Counted from the first letter of the stretch, positions 46,422 through 54,369 are shown. The stretch: DNA of 64,000 bases from Corynebacterium sp. 13CS0277 (GCF_002994655.1 NZ_PPDL01000008.1:62001-126000), one strand, 5' to 3'. Notes: a model not told the origin generated them from the sequence alone. A program made the numbers and translations.

Positions 46422-47087
46422 CTACGTGGCGCGGGTGATGCGGAGGGCTTCGTCGTGTGCGGCCTGTGGCCACCCCTTGGCGACGAGGAGGACGTCCCGG
46501 GTGTGGAGGACTTTGGGCGCGCTGTCGTCGTGGGGCATCCACCCGCTGGAGTGGTAGGCGGTGAACGCCTTGAAGATCCCGGCGGGGAGGTAGGTGCCCC
46601 AGCCACTGGGCGGCTCTTCAAGCGTCTTGCTGTCTACCACGGTGAGGTGGATGGTGTGCACGGTGTCGATGGTGGCGGCGACGGTTTCCGCACCTCCGAT
46701 GATGATGCTCCCGGGCGGGATCTTTTCCGGGGTGTCGATGGTGGTGGCTCCGCTGCTCCACTCCCCTGCCGGGGTGGTGGTGAGGATGATGTTCTCGCGC
46801 TTGGGGAGGGGTTTGCGGGGGAGGCTCTCCCAGGTGCGGCGGCCCATGATGATGCGTTTGCCTGCGGTGAGGTGGGCGAACTTGCGGAGGTCTTCGGGGA
46901 TGTGCCAGGGGAGGCCTTCGGGGCATCCGATGAGGGTGCCGTTGGGGGTGTCGGCTCCTGCGAGGATGAGGGTGTTTGTGCGGGTGGGTGTCATGGGGTT
47001 TGCTGCGTCGTCTCCCGGGTTGGGGTGTGCTGCGGTGGCTGTGGGTGGTGGGCTGGGGGCCTTCCACGTGGTGGCTGTGGGGTTCAT
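46422..47087 (-). CDS. Dihydrofolate reductase
   Basis: 221 aa. The DHFR core is clear: GCPEGLPWHIPEDLRKFAHL, GKRIIMGRRTWESLPRKPLP and RENIILTT. It reduces dihydrofolate to tetrahydrofolate with NADPH. Residues 1-35 are Pro/Thr-rich and not part of the fold; Met32 is a possible alternative start. Coupled by a 4-nt overlap to the upstream gene and last in the third early operon. No phage thymidylate synthase was found; it may support host thymidylate synthesis during replication. Confidence 0.85.
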   Translation of the reverse strand: MNPTATTWKAPSPPPTATAAHPNPGDDAANPMTPTRTNTLILAGADTPNGTLIGCPEGLPWHIPEDLRKFAHLTAGKRIIMGRRTWESLPRKPLPKRENIILTTTPAGEWSSGATTIDTPEKIPPGSIIIGGAETVAATIDTVHTIHLTVVDSKTLEEPPSGWGTYLPAGIFKAFTAYHSSGWMPHDDSAPKVLHTRDVLLVAKGWPQAAHDEALRITRAT

Positions 47088-47326
47088 GCTTGGGGGTGAT
47101 CCTGTTCTGTGCGCGCGTGGATCGCCCCCATGAGGTCGTGGAGGCAGGCGATCATCCGGGGGCTGATGGGGACGTATTCGCATCCCCGGCAGCCGGTGTT
47201 GATGAGCGCCCCGTAGGTGCCGTCGTCGCAGAGCACGACGGTGGCGGTGGTCTCCTGGGGGCCAAGGAGGCTGGGCATGGTGACGTCGTGGGCGTACACG
47301 ATGGTGCGGCCGCCGGGGAGCTGCAT
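47084..47326 (-). CDS. Small unknown early protein
   Basis: 80 aa, overlapping DHFR by four nt and starting one base from its upstream neighbour. Contains a CRGCEYVPISPRM segment; the two Cys could bind metal. Family not recognised. Confidence 0.65.
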   Translation of the reverse strand: MQLPGGRTIVYAHDVTMPSLLGPQETTATVVLCDDGTYGALINTGCRGCEYVPISPRMIACLHDLMGAIHARTEQDHPQA

Positions 47327-47572
47327 TTAGTGCTCCTCGTCGTAGTAGTAGTCGGACAGCGCGTCGATCAGGTCGCCCACCTCGCTGCGGGTGAGCCGCA
47401 GCCGGCAGAGGTGTTCGAGGGGCCGGTGTGGGGGTGTGATGAGGAGTTCGGCTTCGTCGTCCTCCTTGCGGACGACTTCCAGCCAGGTGTGCGCCAGGTG
47501 CGCCGTGTAGGACTCCGCGAGGTGCGGTGGGGTGCCTGCGCGCTCGCGTGCGGGTGGGAGTGTGGTGAGCAT
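47327..47572 (-). CDS. Small unknown early protein
   Basis: 81 aa. Pro/Arg-rich N-terminus, a beta-rich centre (TWLEVVRKEDDEAELLITPP) and a helical, acidic end (LIDALSDYYYDEEH). Shares one base with the upstream stop. Family not recognised. Confidence 0.65.
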   Translation of the reverse strand: MLTTLPPARERAGTPPHLAESYTAHLAHTWLEVVRKEDDEAELLITPPHRPLEHLCRLRLTRSEVGDLIDALSDYYYDEEH

Positions 47573-47892
47573 TAGGCCTCGTCTTCTTCGGTGGCGACGC
47601 GGACGTACATGCTGTCGGCGCGCTGCACAGCTTCGTATTCGTATCCGTCGTCAAAGGGTGCGGCCTTGGAGTTGACGCGGTAGACGAAGCCCGCGATGAG
47701 GGTTTTGCGGCGCGCGATTTCCTGGGCGTCGAGGTCGGGGCGCAGCTGCTGCGGGGTGGCCTTGACCCACTCGCCGGGGTTGGCGAGGCAGGTGTCGCGT
47801 AGGGCGGTGAGCTGCTCGACGGCGACGCGGCGGGCGCGGTACTTCTTGCCTGGCAGGGCGTCGACGACTTCAAAGGTGGGGGCGGTAGGCAT
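47572..47892 (-). CDS. Unknown early protein
   Basis: 106 aa with GAAAGGACACC upstream of ATG 47892. Basic N-terminal half (LPGKKYRARRVAVEQLTALR) and acidic C-terminus (RVATEEDEA). Family not recognised. Confidence 0.65.
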   Translation of the reverse strand: MPTAPTFEVVDALPGKKYRARRVAVEQLTALRDTCLANPGEWVKATPQQLRPDLDAQEIARRKTLIAGFVYRVNSKAAPFDDGYEYEAVQRADSMYVRVATEEDEA

Positions 47893-47929
47893 GAGGTGTC
47901 CTTTCAGTTGGTGGGGTTACGGTCGGGGG

Positions 47930-48379
47930 CTACTGGGCATCAGGGGGTGGGTCCAGAATGTCGGCTAGGCGGTAGGCGGATGTGAGGGGGAGGACGGTGC
48001 CCATTTCTGCGGTGCCTTCCGTGTCGAAGGCCTCGCGAATGCCCACGTGCACAACTTTGCTGCTACCCCACTTCATGGCCCACGCTACGACGTACAGCTG
48101 CTTGCCATTGCCGACGTGGGTTTCTTTCGTGCGCCTGGTATCGGCGTCGCGGAGCGCTTCGCGGATTGCCACGCCCATCCGGCCCACCGCATTCGGGGTC
48201 TCTCGGGCTTCGTAGGTGACTGCCCACCCGTCGGTCTTGCTGCTGAGCTTGAACGATGCCCAGATGTTTTCAGTTTCGCGGTCGGGCCTGGTGCCCACGG
48301 TGAGGGTGACGCCACCGAACACGGGGGTTGCGTCTTCGTCGTCTGGCCACTCAAGGGAGCGCAGGGTCACGCGGGCCAT
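47930..48379 (-). CDS. Unknown early protein
   Basis: 149 aa, mixed alpha/beta, one-base overlap with the upstream stop. Trp-rich centre (NIWASFKLSSKTDGWAVTYE; VVAWAMKWGSS). Family not recognised. Confidence 0.65.
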   Translation of the reverse strand: MARVTLRSLEWPDDEDATPVFGGVTLTVGTRPDRETENIWASFKLSSKTDGWAVTYEARETPNAVGRMGVAIREALRDADTRRTKETHVGNGKQLYVVAWAMKWGSSKVVHVGIREAFDTEGTAEMGTVLPLTSAYRLADILDPPPDAQ

Positions 48380-48654
48380 TAGGATGCCCCCGGCGGGAGA
48401 GTGGCGGCGTAGGCCTCCAGCGCCCTCAGGTGCTCAAAGGTTTTGAGGTAGGCGTCTACGTGTTCACGGAACGTCAGCAGCGTGGAGTTCCACATCGTGC
48501 CCATACTTCCCTTGTCGGCAAGCGCGGTGTCGATATCGTCGGTGAGGTCGGTGAGGTTGTCGGCCGCCTTCCGGAGTCGGTGGCGGGTGTAGAGGATGTG
48601 GTCGGCGAGGGAACTCCCCTTAGTGGGTGCGTCGTCCTTGTAGGGGTTGTACAT
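48379..48654 (-). CDS. Unknown helical early protein
   Basis: 91 aa, almost wholly helical (HRLRKAADNLTDLTDDIDTA; FREHVDAYLKTFEHLRALEA). GGAG precedes ATG 48654. Resembles no family I recognise. Confidence 0.65.
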   Translation of the reverse strand: MYNPYKDDAPTKGSSLADHILYTRHRLRKAADNLTDLTDDIDTALADKGSMGTMWNSTLLTFREHVDAYLKTFEHLRALEAYAATLPPGAS

Positions 48655-48663
48655 GGGGGTCTC

Positions 48664-48966
48664 CTAGTCGTGGGTGGGGGTAGCGGCTTCGGCGAGCTGG
48701 CGGGCGATGCCTGCGGCGACGTCGTGGGGGAAGTGCCAGGTGTGGGCCTCGTCGCGGCTTGTGAAGGTGACCCGCACCTCGTTGCCGTCGCTCTCGCATC
48801 TGATGGAGTCGAACCAGTGGGTTCGCACTATGGTGCGCGGCGGGGTGCGGTGGCGCATTTCCCAGAGGGGTTTTAGCCCCGCTGCGACGGCTGTAGCCCC
48901 GTAGGCGAGGACGATGATGCTGCACACGCCACCGGAGGCGAGGAGGGCGATCTCGGGCCAGTTCAC
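48664..48966 (-). CDS. Small membrane-anchored early protein
   Basis: 100 aa starting at GTG 48966, which overlaps the upstream stop (GTGA). One N-terminal transmembrane helix (IALLASGGVCSIIVLAYGAT) with a soluble domain behind it. Family not recognised; a membrane role such as superinfection exclusion is possible. Confidence 0.6.
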   Translation of the reverse strand: MNWPEIALLASGGVCSIIVLAYGATAVAAGLKPLWEMRHRTPPRTIVRTHWFDSIRCESDGNEVRVTFTSRDEAHTWHFPHDVAAGIARQLAEAATPTHD

Positions 48967-49157
48967 GGGGTGTCCCCCGGCTGGGGTGAGTGGAACATCT
49001 CGTAGCCGGCGGTGAAGAATTTCTCGGCGTCTTCTACCCGCATGGTGACCGAGTCGGTGAGCACGCCATCGTCGATGAAGATCTGTGCTTCGCCGTTGCA
49101 GTGCACCTCGGCCCAGATGCGGCCCTCCGTGGTGGGGATGAACGGGGTGTCGCACAT
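48963..49157 (-). CDS. Small unknown early protein
   Basis: 64 aa, beta-rich (EGRIWAEVHCNGEAQIFIDD), with one-base and four-base overlaps to its neighbours. Family not recognised. Confidence 0.6.
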   Translation of the reverse strand: MCDTPFIPTTEGRIWAEVHCNGEAQIFIDDGVLTDSVTMRVEDAEKFFTAGYEMFHSPQPGDTP

Positions 49158-49396
49158 TAGTCCTCCTCCCACGGGTCGATGTCGTAGCAGCGCATCGTCT
49201 CGCCCAGCATGTAGTGCAGGGCGGCGACTTCGTCGCCGCTCATGGTGATTTCGAAGCTGCGGCCGTTGCTGGGGCTGATTTCGAGGGAGACCTGGGGTTC
49301 CAGGTCCGGGCCGTATCCGCCCATGACGTCCACGGCTGCGGCCGTCCACACGTGGAGCTGGGTGACCAGGCTGCTGCCCTGCTGTTGGATCCTCAC
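49157..49396 (-). CDS. Small unknown early protein
   Basis: 79 aa. Contains VSLEISPSNGRSFEITMSGD and a C-terminal helix ending in acidic residues. Shares its four-base start overlap with the gene upstream. Resembles the next gene upstream in layout (beta then helix), suggesting relatedness. Confidence 0.6.
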   Translation of the reverse strand: MRIQQQGSSLVTQLHVWTAAAVDVMGGYGPDLEPQVSLEISPSNGRSFEITMSGDEVAALHYMLGETMRCYDIDPWEED

Positions 49397-49647
49397 GGGG
49401 CGTCCTCCGCTTCGACGGACACCTGGCAGGCCTCTTGCAGTGCGCGGATGAGGGCGGGCACCTCGGTGGTGGAGAGCACCGCCTGGCAGGTGCGTACGCT
49501 GCCGCTGGCGCTTGGCACGGCGAGGGCTACGCCTACCGTGCCGAGCTGCGTGGCGGTGACGTGCACGGTGTACTTCTCGCCGGTGAGGTGCTCGCTATCC
49601 GTGCACGCGAGGTGCCAGCCGTACCCGTCGCGGGTCAAGCCGCTCAT
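49393..49647 (-). CDS. Small unknown early protein
   Basis: 84 aa, beta-rich then helical (VPALIRALQEACQVSVEAED). Four-base overlaps at both ends. Family not recognised. Confidence 0.6.
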   Translation of the reverse strand: MSGLTRDGYGWHLACTDSEHLTGEKYTVHVTATQLGTVGVALAVPSASGSVRTCQAVLSTTEVPALIRALQEACQVSVEAEDAP

Positions 49648-49868
49648 TTCTGCTCCCCCTCTTTAATGTCGATCATCTTGGTCAATGCGTCGCGCAGCAT
49701 CTTCATGCTCTCCAGGTCCAGGGCCAGGGCTTCTTCGTATTCCGTGATCACGCTGACGTAGAATCCATCAAAGGGACCAAATTCAATCAACACGGTGTAG
49801 ATGTGGCTCGAGGTTGTGCTGTTGAGTTTCAGCTGCAAGCCGCTGATCATCGTTCGCACTTCGCTCAT
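49644..49868 (-). CDS. Small unknown early protein
   Basis: 74 aa; ATG 49868 has AAAAGGAGAAAG upstream. Beta-rich first half, then a helix (LESMKMLRDALTKMIDIKEG). Noticeably less GC-rich in codon use than its neighbours (AAT, ATT, AGC codons), which hints at a separate origin. Confidence 0.65.
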   Translation of the reverse strand: MSEVRTMISGLQLKLNSTTSSHIYTVLIEFGPFDGFYVSVITEYEEALALDLESMKMLRDALTKMIDIKEGEQK

Positions 49869-49891
49869 TGCTTTCTCCTTTTCTGGTGGGG

Positions 49892-50341
49892 CTACCGCGC
49901 CGGCGGGGTGTAGGGATCGTGGTCGTAGAAGACGTGGTGCGGGAGCACGGTGCGGGTGTCGCCGTCGTCGGTGGTGACGGTGCAGATGCCGCCTGCATAG
50001 GCCTTGAGCGTGCCGCCACGCCCCTTGGGGGTGCGGGCGTTGTCGAGGGTGACCCTGTGGCCGATGTGCTTTTTGACGTCGTCGAGGGTGAGGCCGATCA
50101 GCGAACCCCGGAAGCTGGCGTACTCCCCCAGCCCCTCCTGGACGTCTTTCGCCCACAAGGTCAGCTCCTCGGCCCAGTCGTTGAAGTCCGATCCGACGGC
50201 GAGGGTGTGCCGCGTGCTGTCTGCCAGGCCGGCCATCACTTCGGCCGCGTCGTAGAGCAGCTCGACGACTGTCGTGAGCTTCTCCAGTGCGGCGTCGTAC
50301 TTGGGGGACACTGGGAATGGGGTTTTGTACATGGGGAGCAT
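49892..50341 (-). CDS. Unknown early protein
   Basis: 149 aa from ATG 50341 (CTGAAAGGAACCGCC upstream). Helical N-terminal half (LEKLTTVVELLYDAAEVMAG), then a beta-rich domain (GHRVTLDNARTPKGRGGTLK) resembling a small SH3-like barrel. Family not recognised. Confidence 0.65.
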   Translation of the reverse strand: MLPMYKTPFPVSPKYDAALEKLTTVVELLYDAAEVMAGLADSTRHTLAVGSDFNDWAEELTLWAKDVQEGLGEYASFRGSLIGLTLDDVKKHIGHRVTLDNARTPKGRGGTLKAYAGGICTVTTDDGDTRTVLPHHVFYDHDPYTPPAR

Positions 50342-50352
50342 GGCGGTTCCTT

Positions 50353-50553
50353 TCAGTGGGCGGCGGCGTCTGCCAGGATGGTGGCGACGGCGTCGAGGTC
50401 GGTGGGGGTGAGGCATAGGCCGACGCGGACTCCGCGCCAGTCGGTGACGGTGAGGGTGATGCGGTCGCCGTCGCGGCGTGCGGCCAAGGTTTGGGTGTGC
50501 CCGTCGCGGCCGGCTACGGGGGTGCGGATCTGCCAGGTGTGGGTGTGGTTCAT
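50353..50553 (-). CDS. Small unknown early protein
   Basis: 66 aa, five nt after the preceding stop; GGTAAGGA is upstream. Beta-rich (RITLTVTDWRGVRVGLCLTP) with a C-terminal helix, like the proteins at 49157-49647. Family not recognised. Confidence 0.6.
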   Translation of the reverse strand: MNHTHTWQIRTPVAGRDGHTQTLAARRDGDRITLTVTDWRGVRVGLCLTPTDLDAVATILADAAAH

Positions 50554-50558
50554 CGGCG

Positions 50559-50693
50559 CTAGTCCTTACCGATGAGGTCGAGCACCCAGGCGGCGAGGAG
50601 CATGGTGCAGGCGAGGCAGGCGAAGGCGGCGAGGAGGTCGAGAGGGTTCACTTGGGGGCTGCTTTCTGGGGTGGGGCGGTTTTGAGTGTTCAC
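50559..50693 (-). CDS. Small single-pass membrane peptide
   Basis: 44 aa. GTG 50693 follows directly on the upstream stop codon; an internal GTG at 50651 would give 30 residues and has a weak GAAAGCAG upstream. The C-terminal half is one transmembrane helix (LLAAFACLACTMLLAAWVLD). Reported because it fills an otherwise empty 135-nt slot in a tightly packed operon. Confidence 0.5.
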   Translation of the reverse strand: MNTQNRPTPESSPQVNPLDLLAAFACLACTMLLAAWVLDLIGKD

Positions 50694-51389
50694 CTAGTTG
50701 GTGGCGGTCTGTTCGCCCATGACGTCCCGGATGGCGGTGGCGAGGGTGAGGGCGTCGTCGCATCCGATTTCGAAGGTGATGGCGCAGGAGATGTGTGTGC
50801 CTGAGCTGAATCCGAGGCTGCACAGTTGGTCGAAGGTGTCGGCGGTGACAAGGATGCGGTCGCCGGGGTCTTCGCCGGATTCGCAGTGGCGGAGGGCGAT
50901 GGCCTGGTGGCGTCTGCCCCCGGCGGCGGCCTCGAGGAGGCGGGCGAGCCCGTGGGCGTAGGTGGTGTTGATGTTGAGCCACAGTGCCCCGCAGTCGGTG
51001 GTGAGGGCGAGGATGAGCCAGTCTTGGGTGATGGCGGCTTTAAGCGGGGGGAGTTCGCGTTCGGGGGTGCAGGCGGGAATGGAGATATCCGCTCGCCCCG
51101 CGCTGATGGTGGCGTGGCCGGTGGGCGCGTCCAGCAGAGCGACGGCCAGCTCCTTCAGCAGCTCGGGGGTGAGTTTGCGGGGAGTGGGCGGCACTTCACC
51201 TTCGTCGAGTTCGCTAACGTCGGTGGGGTAGACGGCCTCCCACTGGTCGGCGAAGTCCTCGGGCTGGTAGGTGTGCCAGCGGGAGAATTCTTCGATGAGC
51301 TGGGCGCGGATGTCTTCGAGGGTGCCGGTGTAGAAGCGCTCCGCGCCGTATCGGTTGTGCTTGGTGACGGAGAGTACGCAGGTGTACAT
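50694..51389 (-). CDS. Unknown early protein
   Basis: 231 aa, the largest unknown in the third early operon. N-terminal part rich in aromatic residues (RFYTGTLEDIRAQLIEEFSR), C-terminal part beta-rich with four Cys. RBS AGAAAGGAACC. Family not recognised. Confidence 0.7.
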   Translation of the reverse strand: MYTCVLSVTKHNRYGAERFYTGTLEDIRAQLIEEFSRWHTYQPEDFADQWEAVYPTDVSELDEGEVPPTPRKLTPELLKELAVALLDAPTGHATISAGRADISIPACTPERELPPLKAAITQDWLILALTTDCGALWLNINTTYAHGLARLLEAAAGGRRHQAIALRHCESGEDPGDRILVTADTFDQLCSLGFSSGTHISCAITFEIGCDDALTLATAIRDVMGEQTATN

Positions 51390-51458
51390 GGTGGTTCCTT
51401 TCTGTAGGCCTCGGCGGGGTAGTGGCGGTGTGTCTCGCGACGAGCGCCAGGGTGGGGG

Positions 51459-51749
51459 TTAGGGGCGGAAGGGGCTGCGGTAGACGTGGTGGGCGTGGTA
51501 GAGGTCGGCGATGACGCTGAGGCTGGCGCCGGCGTCACGTACACGTTCGGCGAGTGCCTCGGCCTCTGCGCGGAGTGCGCGGACGTGCGGGTCGTTGTCG
51601 GTCGCCCCGGGTACGTGGCGGACGATCGCGTCGGCTTCGGCGAAGAGGTGGGCCGCGTCTACCGCCCAGCGGGTGGCCTGGGGGCCAAGGTCGGCGGTGA
51701 TGAGTTCGATGTAGGAGCGGAGGTTGGTGGGGTGGGTGATGGTGGCCAT
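51459..51749 (-). CDS. Unknown helical early protein
   Basis: 96 aa. Helical (ATRWAVDAAHLFAEADAIVR; LRAEAEALAERVRDAGASLS), with GAAAGGAACC before ATG 51749. It may belong to the same loose family as the two genes upstream. Family not recognised. Confidence 0.65.
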   Translation of the reverse strand: MATITHPTNLRSYIELITADLGPQATRWAVDAAHLFAEADAIVRHVPGATDNDPHVRALRAEAEALAERVRDAGASLSVIADLYHAHHVYRSPFRP

Positions 51750-51816
51750 GGGGGTTCCTTTCTGTAGGCCTTGGGGGCGGTGTGCCGTCGCGGCTAGCGC
51801 CTTGGAGGGGTGGGGG

Positions 51817-52092
51817 TTAGTTAGTGCTGGCGGCGTGCTGGATGGTGGCGGAGATTTCGTCGTCCGGGATGCCCATGGCGTGGAGGGTGATGCACAGCAT
51901 CTTCTGCTCGGTGACGGCGTCCTGGTGGGCCTGGAGGGTGGCGGGGTCGATGCCGCCGGCGGTGGTGTGGGCGCTCACCCCGTTGGTCATGCGCTCGAGG
52001 GTGTTGTCGAGGCCGGCCTGGATAGTGCGGCTGCTGCGGGCGATTTCGCGGGTGGCTTCTGCCAGTCGCTTGAGCAGGTAGGTGGTGTTCAT
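51817..52092 (-). CDS. Helical early protein, paralogue of the next gene upstream
   Basis: 91 aa. Shares LAxATREI near the start and a DxxTLQxH...IxxTIxxAA end with the 106-aa protein at 52125-52445. GAAAGGAACC precedes ATG 52092. Function unknown. Confidence 0.68.
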   Translation of the reverse strand: MNTTYLLKRLAEATREIARSSRTIQAGLDNTLERMTNGVSAHTTAGGIDPATLQAHQDAVTEQKMLCITLHAMGIPDDEISATIQHAASTN

Positions 52093-52124
52093 TGGTTGGT
52101 TCCTTTCGGCGGGGTGGGGTGGGG

Positions 52125-52445
52125 TTAGTGGGTGGCTGCGTACTTGTCGGCGGCGGCCTTGATGGTGGTGTGGATGAGATCCTTGGGGGCGTGGGCCTTG
52201 GCGAGGATTTCGATGAGTTCGCGCTGGCGGGCGGCCTGGTAGTGCAGCTGGGTGATGCGGTCCGGGGAGATTGCGGTGCCGTCGAAGCCGGTGGCTGCGG
52301 CTTCGCCGGCCTCGGTCCAGGCGGTGATGCTGTCCAGCTCGCGGGCGATAGCGTCGCGCAGTTCGAGGATTTCGCGGGTGGCGTTCGCGAGGTCGTTGGC
52401 GAGGGTGTCGATGAGGGCCTGGGGGGTGGTGTTTACGGTGGTCAT
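52125..52445 (-). CDS. Helical early protein, first gene of the third early operon
   Basis: 106 aa, wholly helical (LANDLANATREILELRDAIA). First gene behind promoter B, with GAAAGGAACC upstream of ATG 52445. Paralogous in pattern to 51817-52092 and, more weakly, to 55464-55727. Function unknown. Confidence 0.7.
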   Translation of the reverse strand: MTTVNTTPQALIDTLANDLANATREILELRDAIARELDSITAWTEAGEAAATGFDGTAISPDRITQLHYQAARQRELIEILAKAHAPKDLIHTTIKAAADKYAATH

Positions 52446-52486
52446 TGGGTGGGTTCCTTTCGGTGGGCTTCCCGCTTACGTAAGTT

Positions 52487-52516
52487 ACTTTAGCGCGAAG
52501 ATTATCCGCGCGGCAA
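52487..52516 (-). promoter_or_regulatory. Early promoter B with operator
   Basis: -35 TTGCCG (52511-52516), 18-nt spacer, -10 TAAAGT (52487-52492). The spacer holds the operator GCGCGAAGATTATCCGC (plus strand 52493-52509; 16/17 to consensus). Drives about 18 genes leftward to DHFR. Confidence 0.75.
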
Positions 52517-52606
52517 ATATCCGCGCGGTGGGGGTAAGGAAATCCGCGAACTCCCTGGTTGCCACTACCCCCTCCCCGCCCAGACTGGCCCCACCTCCCC
52601 GGCCTA

Positions 52607-52623
52607 GCGCGTCTAATATCCGC
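52607..52623 (+). promoter_or_regulatory. Extra operator copy overlapping a stop codon
   Basis: GCGCGTCTAATATCCGC, 14/17 to the operator consensus, 114 bp from the promoter B copy and in the same orientation. It contains the TAG stop of 52613-53008 and has no promoter of its own, like phage L5 stoperators. Confidence 0.55.
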
Positions 52624-53008
52624 GCGCTTTCCGGTGGGCGGCTGCGTCGGCAAGCAGGCGTGCCGTACACCAGAGCCGCAGCTGGTGCGTCCTGCCGCCG
52701 CCGAGGTCCGCCTCCCACAAGCCCCCGCTCTTACGCACCGTCGCCACAGGGGCGGTGCGGGCGATGGCGACTACCTCCTGCGAGTACTTCACGATGCGGT
52801 AGCGCTGCCGCACAGGCCAGTCCTCCCCCTGGGCGACCGCTTCCCGGTAGTTCTCGTCCTCCTGGGCTACCAGCGCCTCCAGCCGGGCCTCCGCCTCGGC
52901 GAGGGTGGGGCACTCCTCCAGGAAGTCCCACCCCATGCGGGGGCTGCCAAAGTCGGTCGCCTCCAGGAAGTAGGTGCAGTGGATGGTCTTGGGGGTGATG
53001 CGGTGCAT
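52613..53008 (-). CDS. Unknown early protein
   Basis: 131 aa from ATG 53008 (CTGAAAGGAACCACC upstream). Acidic helical N-terminal half (CPTLAEAEARLEALVAQEDE), then a basic beta-rich part. Last gene of the second early operon. Family not recognised. Confidence 0.68.
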   Translation of the reverse strand: MHRITPKTIHCTYFLEATDFGSPRMGWDFLEECPTLAEAEARLEALVAQEDENYREAVAQGEDWPVRQRYRIVKYSQEVVAIARTAPVATVRKSGGLWEADLGGGRTHQLRLWCTARLLADAAAHRKARGY

Positions 53009-53019
53009 GGTGGTTCCTT

Positions 53020-53451
53020 TCAGTAGGTGTAGAGCGACTCGGCGAAGGTGGCGATGACCAGCCACATGCTGGGTTTTTCGCCGGGCGCGTGGGTGTGGAT
53101 GATCGGCTCAGGCTTGGCCATGAGCCGGGGCACGTCGTCGTCGACCAGGGGCCATCCAGCGCCGGTGCGGGTGGGCGGGGTGAGCGCGTCGCAGATGGGC
53201 TTGAGGGTGGCGACGAGGTTGTCGGTGTCGCGGCGGCGGTTGTCGGCGGGCCGGTAGTGGAGCTGGACGACCGCGTAGGGCACGCGGGTGGGCAGGCGTA
53301 GCGCGCGGGCGCGGGTGGCGACCTCGTGGCGAATCTCCCGCACCAGCCCGGCCCTCTGGTGGTGGTGCATGCGGTGGTTCATGCTCAGCGGCGGGGAGGT
53401 CCACGACAGGGGCATCGTGTACACGCCGGTCGGCTGGGGGTGGGTGCTCAT
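53020..53451 (-). CDS. RusA-like Holliday junction resolvase
   Basis: 143 aa. RusA-type endonuclease that cuts four-way junctions, resolving recombination intermediates before packaging. The catalytic acidic residues are in RRRDTDNLVATLKPICDAL (D75, D77, D89) and the DDD at 104-106. Translationally coupled to the upstream WhiB-like gene by an ATGA overlap. Contributes with SSB and the Sak4-like ATPase to phage recombination. Confidence 0.82.
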   Translation of the reverse strand: MSTHPQPTGVYTMPLSWTSPPLSMNHRMHHHQRAGLVREIRHEVATRARALRLPTRVPYAVVQLHYRPADNRRRDTDNLVATLKPICDALTPPTRTGAGWPLVDDDVPRLMAKPEPIIHTHAPGEKPSMWLVIATFAESLYTY

Positions 53452-53996
53452 GTGGTCGTCCTCTTTGCGCGGCGGTAGCGGGCACGGCAGCCCGTGCAGT
53501 ACCCCCGCGCGTAGTGCATCACGTGGCCTTCGGGGATCTGCTCGGGGTTGCGCGTCCACGGGTGGAGGGGCTTGTGGCACCCCTGGCAGTGGTGAGGGAT
53601 GGTGGGGCGTGGCCGGTGCCGTTGGTAGCGGGGTGCTGGGGTGCCGGCGATGGCGGCGAGTTGGGCGGCCGTGTCGGCGTCCCCGGTGCAGTAGACGCCG
53701 GCCTGGATGACTCCGGCGGCGGGGGCGGTGGTACGCCCGTCGAGGCTGGTGCCTGCGTGGAGGGCCTGCGCCGCGCAGCGGGCGAGGGCTGGGCAGCCGG
53801 TGCACGCATCCATCGCGGCGAGGGCGTCGGGGTGGAACGCGACGGGCGGCGGGTCGGTGTACACCGGGTTGCCTGCGCACGGCAGGATCGGCGGCCGGTC
53901 AGAATGGGGGTTCGTCGTCGCCTCCTGCGAAGCCGCCCTGCTGGGGGTTGGTGGACGTGTTCCAGGCCTGCGCGGCCGGCGAGGGCTTACCGCCAC
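53448..53996 (-). CDS. WhiB-like protein with C-terminal zinc ribbon
   Basis: 182 aa if the ATG at 53996 is used, overlapping the ssb end by 98 nt; no later start keeps the first Cys. Cys pattern C40, C65, C68, C74 with a GVIQAGVY turn matches WhiB iron-sulfur proteins. A second Cys set (C137, C140, C167, C170) forms a zinc-ribbon-like tail, unusual for the family. It may modulate sigma factors or bind DNA. Coupled to ssb upstream and RusA downstream. Confidence 0.68.
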   Translation of the reverse strand: MAVSPRRPRRPGTRPPTPSRAASQEATTNPHSDRPPILPCAGNPVYTDPPPVAFHPDALAAMDACTGCPALARCAAQALHAGTSLDGRTTAPAAGVIQAGVYCTGDADTAAQLAAIAGTPAPRYQRHRPRPTIPHHCQGCHKPLHPWTRNPEQIPEGHVMHYARGYCTGCRARYRRAKRTTT

Positions 53997-54369
53997 CGCT
54001 GGTGCCAGACCATCCGCCGTTGGCGACGTTGTCGTCCTTGAGCCACCGGAGGTTGACGCCGAGGTCTTGGACGTTGCACTCGAGGCTGTACCGCTTCTCC
54101 CCGTCGCGGGTCTCGTAGGCGCGGTTGTACAGCTCCCCGACCGCGATCACGGGCATCCCCTTGGCGAGCGCCTTCGCGGCCTGCTCGGCGGTGTTGCGCC
54201 ACGCGGTGCAGCGCACGAAGGTGGTGCACTCGGTCTCCCACTGCCCGTCGGCGGTCTTGCGGCGCTTGTCGTAGGCGATGGTGAACGTCGCGCAGGGGAC
54301 GCTGTTGGGGGTGTAGCGGAGTTCAGGGTCCGCCGTGAGGCGGCCGAGGAGTACTGCTGGGGGGTTCAC
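53899..54369 (-). CDS. ssb: Single-stranded DNA-binding protein
   Basis: 156 aa from GTG 54369 (overlapping the upstream stop as GTGA, GAAAGGAC upstream). OB-fold residues 1-110 (LRYTPNSVPCATFTIAYDKR; TTFVRCTAWRNTAEQAAK; GELYNRAYETRDGEKRYSLE). Gly/Ser-rich linker and acidic tip DDEPPF that recruits partners. Coats ssDNA in phage replication and recombination. Confidence 0.9.
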   Translation of the reverse strand: MNPPAVLLGRLTADPELRYTPNSVPCATFTIAYDKRRKTADGQWETECTTFVRCTAWRNTAEQAAKALAKGMPVIAVGELYNRAYETRDGEKRYSLECNVQDLGVNLRWLKDDNVANGGWSGTSGGGKPSPAAQAWNTSTNPQQGGFAGGDDEPPF

